Positions 58,167-64,000 of a stretch of 64,000 bases of DNA are shown here, in pieces; within the stretch, counting starts at the first letter, position 1, and each line of letters starts with the position of its first letter. Made by a program: the position numbers and the translations under genes. The stretch comes from Thermoleophilaceae bacterium (GTDB taxonomy: Bacteria; Actinomycetota; Thermoleophilia; Solirubrobacterales; Thermoleophilaceae): contig JAUJOQ010000002.1 of the NCBI GenBank assembly GCA_030447725.1, positions 97,048 through 161,047 of the forward strand. Reading direction: 5' to 3'. The notes under the pieces were generated by a model, which did not search any database, had not been told where the DNA came from, and was given only the letters and a program-made list of their open reading frames with translations.

Positions 58167-58916
58167 CTACATCATGCCGAGGCCGCCGCTCACCCCGATC
58201 GTCTCCCCGGTCACGAACGACGCGTCGTCGCTCGCCAGGTAGGCGATCGCGGCGGCCACCTCCTCCGGGCGTCCCGGGCGCTTCATCGCCGTGGAAGCCA
58301 CCATGCCCCGCACGAAGCGCTCCCCAAGCTCGCCGAGGGCGTCGGGCGCCGCTTGGAGCATCGGCGTCTCGATCGGGCCGGGCGCCACGGCGTTCACCCG
58401 CACGCCGAAGCGAGCCGACTCCCTGGCCAGCGCCTTGGTGAAGCCGATCACGCCGGCCTTCGTGGCCGAGTAGACCGCCGACAGCTGAGAGCCCACCCGG
58501 CCGGCCTCCGAGGCGATGTTCACGATGCTCCCCCCGCCGCGCTCGTGCATGCCGCCGAGCACGGCGTGGGTGACCGCCAACACGCCACGCAGATTGACGG
58601 CGATCACGCGGTCCCACATGGCCTCGTCGGTGCGGCTGAAGAAGTCGTCCTCGGCGATGCCGGCGTTGTTCACGAGCACCGAGATCGGGCCGAGCTCTGA
58701 CTCGGCGGCCTCGACGGCGGCGCCCACGGACGCCTTGGAGCGGACGTCCATCTCCACGCCCATGCCGTCGAGGGCGCCGGCGAGGTCGCGAGCGCGGTGC
58801 AGGTCGAGATCCGCCACCACCACGCGCGCTCCCTCCCCGGCCAGCCGCTCGCAGGTAGCGGCCCCGATGCCGCCCGCGGCGCCGGTGACCAGAGCCGTCT
58901 CGCCCTCGAGCCTCAT
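58167..58916 (-). CDS. Short-chain dehydrogenase/reductase
   Basis: A 249-residue classical SDR. The cofactor motif is TGAAGGIGAA, NNAG follows, the catalytic Ser is in IVNIASEAG and the YxxxK is YSATK. The VADLDLHR acidic residue after the second strand favours NAD. It is very like FabG or 3-hydroxyacyl-CoA dehydrogenases, and probably works with the lyase and dehydrogenase next to it. It overlaps the DUF998 gene by 4 bp. Confidence 0.92.
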   Translation of the reverse strand: MRLEGETALVTGAAGGIGAATCERLAGEGARVVVADLDLHRARDLAGALDGMGVEMDVRSKASVGAAVEAAESELGPISVLVNNAGIAEDDFFSRTDEAMWDRVIAVNLRGVLAVTHAVLGGMHERGGGSIVNIASEAGRVGSQLSAVYSATKAGVIGFTKALARESARFGVRVNAVAPGPIETPMLQAAPDALGELGERFVRGMVASTAMKRPGRPEEVAAAIAYLASDDASFVTGETIGVSGGLGMM

Positions 58917-59572
58917 CGGGCCTCCACCCTATCCGGGACGCGAATTCCGGCAAGCGCCGCGACGGCGATGGCGCTCACCCACAGGTTCACGAAGCCGAAC
59001 GTCGCGCGCTGAGCGATGCCGTACCCGTCTCGCCCCGGATACACGCCCACGACGAGAACCGTCACAACACCCAGCACACCGAAGCCGAGAGCCCAAGGCG
59101 CGAGGCGCGTGCCACGGACGGCGACCGCGACCGCGACCGGCGTAGCCACCAGGAGCAGCTGTAGCGCCACGGCAGCCAGGTTGTGAAGCTCGTGGGCGGC
59201 GGAGACGGCGCCCGCATCGACGCGCGCTGCGCAGGCAGCGCCGGTGTTGGTCATGCAGTCGAGCGGGGACACGAGGACGATGATCACGAGCGGCGCCGCG
59301 ACCACGAAGAGCGCGACCGCCACCCGACCTCGACCGCCCAGCGCCCGCCGCAGGATCGCCGCCGTGGCCAGGTAGGAAGGGGCCAGGCCGGCCAGTCCGA
59401 TCCACAGCACGAGCGGATAGTCGGCCGTGCGCGCGAACAGCTCCGAGACCGTCTGGTCGGCCGTCGAGTAGCCGGGCTGTAAGAGGCCGCCGAGGATCCA
59501 GGCGGCCACGAAGTTCACCTGTCCCGCCATCGCCACCACCGCCAGCTGTCGCGTGCTCACCGGGCCCAGCAT
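58913..59572 (-). CDS. DUF998 membrane protein
   Basis: A 219-residue protein with six membrane helices. GGLLQPGYSTADQTVSELFA is the entry signature of DUF998, with VSPLDCMTNTGAACAARVDA (a conserved Cys pair outside) and AAHELHNLAAVALQLLL later. The function is unknown. It is upstream of and overlapping with the SDR gene (ATGA), and divergent from the F420 reductase gene, whose 5' end is 25 bp away. Confidence 0.8.
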   Translation of the reverse strand: MLGPVSTRQLAVVAMAGQVNFVAAWILGGLLQPGYSTADQTVSELFARTADYPLVLWIGLAGLAPSYLATAAILRRALGGRGRVAVALFVVAAPLVIIVLVSPLDCMTNTGAACAARVDAGAVSAAHELHNLAAVALQLLLVATPVAVAVAVRGTRLAPWALGFGVLGVVTVLVVGVYPGRDGYGIAQRATFGFVNLWVSAIAVAALAGIRVPDRVEAR

Positions 59573-59597
59573 GGCTGACGCAGTAGCCTCGCCGCCC

Positions 59598-60284
59598 GTG
59601 AGCACCCGCGAGCCGATCCCGATCGTCGGCGGCACAGGCGCGCTCGGCTTCGGGCTGGCGCTGCGCCTGGCCGCGGCCGGCCGGGCGGTGGTGATCGGCT
59701 CGCGCGACGCCGGCCGGGCCGAGGAGGCCGCGGAGAGGGTGCGCGAGCAGGTGCCCGGCGCCGAGGTCGAAGGCGCCGAGAACGACGAGGCCGCCAAACG
59801 CGGTCCGATCGTGTTCCTCGCCGTGCCCTTCCGGGCGCAGTCAGAGAACCTGACCAACCTTAAGGGCGCGCTCGGGGAGGGCCAGATCCTCGTGGACGCC
59901 ACCGTGCCGCTCGCGGCCGCGGTATCCGGAAAGGCCACGCGGCTGCTGGGGGTGCCGCAGGGATCGGCTGCCGAACAGGCGCAGGAGATGGTGCCCGACG
60001 GGGTGACGGTGGTGAGCGCCCTGCACACCGTCAGCGCCGCCACGCTCGGCAACCTGGACGCCCAGCTCGACGAGGATGTGCTCGTGACCGGGGACGCGAA
60101 GGAGGCCAAGCGACGCGTGGCCGAGCTGATAGCGCTGATCCCCGGGCTGCGGCCCGTGAACGCGGGCGCCCTCGAGACCGCCCGGCTGGTGGAGGGCCTC
60201 ACGCCGCTTCTCATCTCGGTCAACATCCGCAATCGGACCCATACCGGCGTCAAGCTCACCGGCCTGCCTGACGAGCTCTGGTAG
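59598..60284 (+). CDS. npdG: NADPH-dependent F420 reductase
   Basis: A 228-residue oxidoreductase exchanging hydride between F420 and NADP. The N-terminal dinucleotide motif is IVGGTGALGFGLALRLAAAG with IGSRDAGRAEE for the NADP phosphate, and the C-terminal half holds ALHTVSAATLGNLD and VEGLTPLLISVN, as in Fno proteins. GTG 59598 is the start. It lies 7 bp before cofD, tying F420 use to its synthesis. Confidence 0.9.
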   Translation: MSTREPIPIVGGTGALGFGLALRLAAAGRAVVIGSRDAGRAEEAAERVREQVPGAEVEGAENDEAAKRGPIVFLAVPFRAQSENLTNLKGALGEGQILVDATVPLAAAVSGKATRLLGVPQGSAAEQAQEMVPDGVTVVSALHTVSAATLGNLDAQLDEDVLVTGDAKEAKRRVAELIALIPGLRPVNAGALETARLVEGLTPLLISVNIRNRTHTGVKLTGLPDELW

Positions 60285-60291
60285 CCGGGCC

Positions 60292-61200
60292 GTGCGGGTA
60301 ACCCTTCTCTCGGGCGGCAGCGGGGGCGCGAAGCTCGCGCGCGGGCTGCTCGACGTGGTCGGGGCCGACGGCCTCACCGTCGTGGCCAACACCGGCGACG
60401 ACGCGGAGGTGTACGGCGTCCACGTCTCCCCCGACCCCGACCTGGTCACCTACTGGCTCGCGGACGCCATCGACGACCGCGGCTACGGAATCCGGGGCGA
60501 CACCTGGGCCGTGATGAGCGCCCTCGAGGCCGCGGGACGGCCGGCGTGGTTTCGCCTCGGCGACCGCGACCTGGCCATGTGCCTCGTGCGCACCGAGCTG
60601 CTGGCCGAAGGCCGGCGGCTGACCGACGCCCACGCCGCGGTGGTGGAGGGCATGGGCGTCGGCGCCCGGGTGCTGCCGATGTGCGACGAGCCGGTGCGCA
60701 CCCGGATCGAGGCGCGCGGACGGACGCTGCCCTTCCAGGAGTTCATGATCGCCGAGCGCGCCGAGGGGCCGATCGAGGGCCTCGAGTTCACGGGCGCGGG
60801 CCGCGCACGTCCCACCCCCGAGGTGCTGGCGGCCATCGCGGACGCCGATGTGGTGCTGGTCGGGCCGAGCAATCCGGTGATATCGATCGGCCCGATCCTG
60901 GCCGTGCCGGGGATGCCGGAGGCGCTGCGCGCCACCCCGGCGCCGGTGGTGGCGATGAGCCCGTTCGTGGGAGGCGAGGTGGTGAAGGGTCCCACGCGCC
61001 TGTTCTGCGAGCACGCCGGCCTCGAGCCCGACGCGTCGGCCATGCTCGGCGCCTACGGCGACCTGCTCGACGGCGTGGTGGCCGACGAGCCCGTCGAGGG
61101 TGCTCGGGGTCTGCAGACGGACACGCTGATGGGCGATCCCGACGTGCGCCGGCGGGTGGCCGCGGCCACGCTGGAGTTCGCGCAGTCGCTTGGCTTCTAG
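60292..61200 (+). CDS. cofD: 2-phospho-L-lactate transferase (F420 biosynthesis)
   Basis: A 302-residue enzyme that joins the activated lactyl/PEP moiety to FO, forming F420-0 or its dehydro form. LSGGSGGAKLARGLLD at the start binds the guanylylated donor; TGDDAEVYGVHVSPDPDLV and RLGDRDLAMCLVRTELL are the other family blocks, with GPSNPVISIGPIL later. The length is normal. GTG 60292 is the start. It is followed by a decayed acetyltransferase and then cofC. Confidence 0.94.
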   Translation: MRVTLLSGGSGGAKLARGLLDVVGADGLTVVANTGDDAEVYGVHVSPDPDLVTYWLADAIDDRGYGIRGDTWAVMSALEAAGRPAWFRLGDRDLAMCLVRTELLAEGRRLTDAHAAVVEGMGVGARVLPMCDEPVRTRIEARGRTLPFQEFMIAERAEGPIEGLEFTGAGRARPTPEVLAAIADADVVLVGPSNPVISIGPILAVPGMPEALRATPAPVVAMSPFVGGEVVKGPTRLFCEHAGLEPDASAMLGAYGDLLDGVVADEPVEGARGLQTDTLMGDPDVRRRVAAATLEFAQSLGF

Positions 61201-61300
61201 TGGTCGCCTGTGAACGTTCGACCGGAAATGGCAACGATCTGGGGGCCGCCATTTCGGGCGAAACGCGTCTCCTGCGGGGGCGCTCGCCTAGCCTTGATGA

Positions 61301-61770
61301 GTGTCTTCCCTTCCGTTCCCGAACCCTCAGCTCAGCGACGGCGTGGTCGAGCTGCGCCCGTGGCGTGATGAGGACGCACCCGCGAAGGCCGGCTGGGGTC
61401 GCGACCGCCTCATCGTGCGATGGACCGGCGTACCGGAGAACTACACGAGGAGGCTGCCCGAGCACGGGCGGTGACAACCGAGGAAAGACGCAAGACGGGG
61501 CTTGAGGTCTCGCTGACCATCGTCGATGCCACGTGGGCGTCGTGTGTGGCTCCTGCGACATCCGTCGCCGATGACACGGACCCAGCGTTGGGTGAGGTGG
61601 GATACCTGGTCGCCCGGCGTCGAAAGCTCAGCGGGGATGAGGTGCGGACGGTCGCTCGCCGACCCCGCGCACTTCAGCGCACGAACTGCTTGTCCTTCTC
61701 GTCGGACGGACTCAGCCGAATTCAAGTCCGCACGAGAAACCTTTGCAGGCGGCCCACTAGTCTTCTCAGA
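61301..61770 (+). pseudogene. Decayed GNAT acetyltransferase inside the F420 cluster
   Basis: A frame from GTG 61301 gives SDGVVELRPWRDEDAPAKAG and RWTGVPENYT, then stops at 61474. The next frame continues with EEAARARAVTTEERRKTGLE then VSLTIVDATW, and DPALGEVGYLVA. The acetyl-CoA-binding region that should follow is scrambled, though SRIQVRT is recognisable. So it has at least two frameshifts and loss of the core. It separates cofD from cofC. Confidence 0.65.
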
Positions 61771-61774
61771 CGCC

Positions 61775-62461
61775 GTGCGCACGATCGCGATCCTGCCAAT
61801 CAAGAGCTTCGGCGCCGCCAAGCAGCGCCTTTCGGGCCTGTTCGCCGCCGGCTCGCGCGAGGCCCTTGCCGAGGCCATGTTCTCGGATGTGCTGGCTACT
61901 TTGCGCAACGTGCCCGCCGTCCACGAGATCGCCGTGGTCACCGCCGACCCCATGGCCGGCGGTGTTGCCGGCGGCAGGGTCTCGGTCGTCCATGACGCCG
62001 AGGAGTCGGGTCAGAGCGCGGCGGCCCGACTGGGGATCCGCCACGCGTTGAAGGCCGGCCACGATCGCGTGCTGCTCGTACCGGGTGACACCCCGCTCCT
62101 TGACGGCGACGAGCTGGGCGCGATGCTCGACCGCTCCGACGCCGCCGCCACCGCCGTGACCATCGTCCCCGACCGCCACGGCGAGGGCACGAACGCCCTT
62201 CTCCTCAGCCCTCCCACTGCGGTCGCGCCCGGCTTCGGTCCCGGCAGCCTCGCCCGCCACGTGGCCGCCGCCGAGGCCGCGGGGGTCTCCTACCGCGTCG
62301 AGGAGGTGCCCGGAATGATGCTCGACATCGACACCCCCGAGGACCTGGCCGCTCTTTCCGAGACGCTCTGGGGACACGGGGGACGAGCACCGAGCACGCG
62401 CCGGGCCCTGGCCGGGCTCGGCCAGATTGCCGATCCCCAGCCCGTCCGGGTCCGCAGCTGA
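61775..62461 (+). CDS. cofC: 2-phospho-L-lactate/PEP guanylyltransferase (F420 biosynthesis)
   Basis: A 228-residue nucleotidyltransferase activating the phospholactate or PEP precursor of F420. ILPIKSFGAAKQRLS is the family entry, with PGDTPLLDGDEL and ARHVAAAEAAG, then MMLDIDTPEDL. GTG 61775 is the start; the open frame upstream is part of the decayed acetyltransferase. The stop overlaps the likely start region of cofE. Confidence 0.92.
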   Translation: MRTIAILPIKSFGAAKQRLSGLFAAGSREALAEAMFSDVLATLRNVPAVHEIAVVTADPMAGGVAGGRVSVVHDAEESGQSAAARLGIRHALKAGHDRVLLVPGDTPLLDGDELGAMLDRSDAAATAVTIVPDRHGEGTNALLLSPPTAVAPGFGPGSLARHVAAAEAAGVSYRVEEVPGMMLDIDTPEDLAALSETLWGHGGRAPSTRRALAGLGQIADPQPVRVRS

Positions 62462-63237
62462 GTCCACCGCTCTCGCTGGTTGCGCTGCAGGGCCTGCCTG
62501 AGGTGCGCCCGGGGGACGACCTGGCGGCGCTGCTGGCGGCCGCCGCGCCGGAGGACCTGTGCGACGGCGACGTGCTGTGCGTGGCCCACAAGGTGGTTTC
62601 GAAGGCCGAGGGGAGCGTGCGGCGACTCGACGACATCGAGGCCGGAGAGCGCGCGCTGCGCCTGGCCGCTGAGCAGGGAAAGGAGCCGCGGCTCGTGCAG
62701 GCCGTGCTCGACGAGACCGCCATCCTGCTGCGCGCCGACCGCGGGGTGCTCATCTGCGAGACCCGGCACGGGTACGTGTGCGCCAACGCCGGAGTCGACG
62801 CGTCAAACGCCGGCGCGCCCGGCGAGCTCGTGCTGCTACCCGCCGACCCCGACCGCTCGGCCCGAGAGCTGCGCGGGGGCATCGCCGCGGCGCTGGGCGT
62901 TCGACCGGGGGTGTTGATCACCGACTCCTTCGGCAGGGCGTGGCGCCTGGGCCAGACCGATGTCGCGCTGGGTGCCGCCGGGCTGGTGGGAATCGATGAC
63001 CGGCGCGGGCAAGCCGACGCCCGCGGCCGCAAGCTGAGGGCGACGATGGTCGCCGTGGCCGACGCCGTGGCGGGCGCCGCAGACCTGGCCCGCTCGAAGG
63101 ACTCCGACGAGCCCGCGGTGCTGGTACGCGGGCTCGAGCGCTTCGTGACGGCGGAGGATGGTCCCGGCGCCGGGGCGATGCGTCGGCCCCCCGCCGACGA
63201 CCTCTTCCGGGCCCCCGAGGGCTCCGGACCGCCATAA
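62458..63237 (+). CDS. cofE: F420-0:gamma-glutamyl ligase
   Basis: A ligase adding glutamates to F420-0. DLCDGDVLCVAHKVVSKAEG, then RHGYVCANAGVDASN, ITDSFGRAWRLGQTDVALG and the AGLVGIDDRRG segment are complete. Only the CofE domain is present, with no C-terminal nitroreductase domain as in FbiB. Conserved residues GLPEVRPGDDLAALL extend upstream of the first GTG (62503), so translation probably starts earlier; the only candidate is a CTG at 62458 overlapping the cofC stop (CTGA). Using the GTG would give 244 residues. Confidence 0.9.
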   Translation: MSPPLSLVALQGLPEVRPGDDLAALLAAAAPEDLCDGDVLCVAHKVVSKAEGSVRRLDDIEAGERALRLAAEQGKEPRLVQAVLDETAILLRADRGVLICETRHGYVCANAGVDASNAGAPGELVLLPADPDRSARELRGGIAAALGVRPGVLITDSFGRAWRLGQTDVALGAAGLVGIDDRRGQADARGRKLRATMVAVADAVAGAADLARSKDSDEPAVLVRGLERFVTAEDGPGAGAMRRPPADDLFRAPEGSGPP

Positions 63238-63402
63238 ACCACCACACCACCGAATCGTCGAGCCTTGGTCGACTTGAACCTGTCCTGCAGCGATTACTCG
63301 GCCTACCCGGTCAAGACGGGGGGTGTGGCGGGTTATCGACCCGGCCGGCCGAAGAGAGGTGATCGGGCCGAGCCGCCGCCTTTGGTCGGGTGGGCCGCGG
63401 CG

Positions 63403-64000
63403 CTAGGCCGCCACCGGCAGCGGATGCCGGCGTCGGATCTCGTACAGGGTGGTGCGCTCCGCGGCGGGACGGCCCGCCGCGTGGGCGGCGCCGATCAGCT
63501 GGTCGGCGGTGAGCATCACGCCGTGCTGTGAGCCCGCGAGCCGGCTGATCGACTCCTCCATCAGCGTGCCTCCCAGGTCGTTGACCCCCCAGCGCAGCGC
63601 CTCCGTCGCCGCCTCGAGGCCCATCTTCACCCAGCTGGCCTGCAGGCTCGGCACCGCATGCCCCAGCGCCAGGCGGAAGGCGGCGGTGTGCTTGAGGTTC
63701 TCCTCCCGAGGGATCTCCTCGAGCCCGTGCGTGCGCCCCAGCAGGGTCAGATAGGGAACAAAGGACAGCGGTACGAACTCCGTGAAGCCACCGGTGCGCG
63801 CCTGTACATCGCGCACCACCCGCATGTGCTCGGCCAGCTCCCAGGGCTCCTCGATGTGCCCGAACATCACCGTGACCGTGGAGCGCAGCCCGGCCGCATG
63901 GCTGGCCTCGATGATCTCCACCCAACGGGCCACGGGGAGCTTGTTGGGCGAGATGCGCTGGCGCACGCCGTCGTGGAGCACCTCGGCGGCGGTGCCCGGC
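63403..64000 (-). CDS. cofH: FO synthase subunit CofH, C-terminal part (cut by window edge)
   Basis: The last ~198 residues of the radical-SAM subunit that couples 4-hydroxyphenylpyruvate/tyrosine with the ribityl uracil to make FO. RISPNKLPVARWVEIIEASH, TVMFGHIEEPWELAEHM, TGGFTEFVPLSFVPYLTLL, and KMGLEAATEALRWGVNDLGG then MEESISRLAGSQHG are characteristic of CofH/FbiC. The frame is open at 64000 (PGTAAEVLHDG), so the start and the radical-SAM Cys motif lie outside. It converges on cofE with 165 bp between. Confidence 0.92.
   Translation of the reverse strand, partial: PGTAAEVLHDGVRQRISPNKLPVARWVEIIEASHAAGLRSTVTVMFGHIEEPWELAEHMRVVRDVQARTGGFTEFVPLSFVPYLTLLGRTHGLEEIPREENLKHTAAFRLALGHAVPSLQASWVKMGLEAATEALRWGVNDLGGTLMEESISRLAGSQHGVMLTADQLIGAAHAAGRPAAERTTLYEIRRRHPLPVAA

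Overview
The window is GC-rich and gene-dense. It encodes coenzyme F420 biosynthesis (cofD, cofC, cofE, cofH) with an F420:NADP oxidoreductase, an aerobic form I carbon monoxide dehydrogenase operon, an AlkB alkane hydroxylase with rubredoxin, two dehalogenase-type hydrolases and acyl-CoA catabolism. This mix, with heavy GTG/TTG start use and many 4-bp ATGA/GTGA overlaps, suggests a soil-type actinobacterium. Thermoleophilia (Solirubrobacter-like) is my best guess, an inference from gene content only.

Layout. 1-3.9 kb: 3' part of a Mn-type superoxide dismutase, membrane protein, cupredoxin, haloalkane dehalogenase, a cysteine-free ribosomal protein S18 paralogue, YibE/F transporter. 3.9-8.7 kb: secreted metallophosphoesterase, TauE-type permease and a UshA-like 5'-nucleotidase broken by one base. 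Both phosphoesterases are preceded by paired 11-nt direct repeats resembling PHO boxes, and the second also by a leader RNA that can hide its Shine-Dalgarno sequence. 8.7-12.8 kb: S4 protein, FAD oxidoreductase, DUF3556 membrane protein, zinc ribbon, coxG. 12.8-23.5 kb: YceI, then on the minus strand (read right to left) five small single-pass membrane proteins, coxM-coxS-coxL, XdhC-YHS, MobA-like, coxD, coxE, a Cys/His mini-protein and a 153-residue stand-alone copy of a central piece of CoxL. 23.5-30.1 kb: second XdhC, acyltransferase and patatin lipase, then alkB-rubredoxin-tetR-hydrolase behind a clear promoter with an overlapping inverted repeat.

30-43 kb is an accessory zone. It holds DUF3179, a frameshifted sigma/anti-sigma locus, small conserved proteins, methyltransferase and GNAT genes, a phosphotransferase fragment, a decayed IS1182-like transposase, an IS30 element, long palindromes bracketing a metalloprotease-like gene and a badly frameshifted methyltransferase, and a regulator-like protein with repeated HTH-like modules. 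43-49 kb: AlkZ-like winged-helix protein, methionyl-tRNA synthetase with a possible structured leader, five tRNAs (Pro, Gly, Trp, Leu, Leu), phosphotriesterase-like lactonase, DoxX-type protein, molybdoenzyme remnant. 49-59.6 kb: M28-like protein, acyl-CoA carboxylase beta subunit, Uma2, 3-hydroxyacyl-CoA dehydrogenase, enoyl-CoA hydratase, HMG-CoA lyase, SDR, DUF998. 59.6-64 kb: npdG-cofD-(GNAT pseudogene)-cofC-cofE facing a truncated cofH.

Most attractive for follow-up: the five-gene membrane cluster joined to the CO dehydrogenase operon with the CoxL fragment at its far end; the PHO-box/anti-Shine-Dalgarno leader of the 5'-nucleotidase; and the multi-HTH protein. A caution: at least ten genes are broken by shifts that a single base would repair, so some pseudogenes may be assembly indels. 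No database search or computation was run; family names rest on motif recognition.
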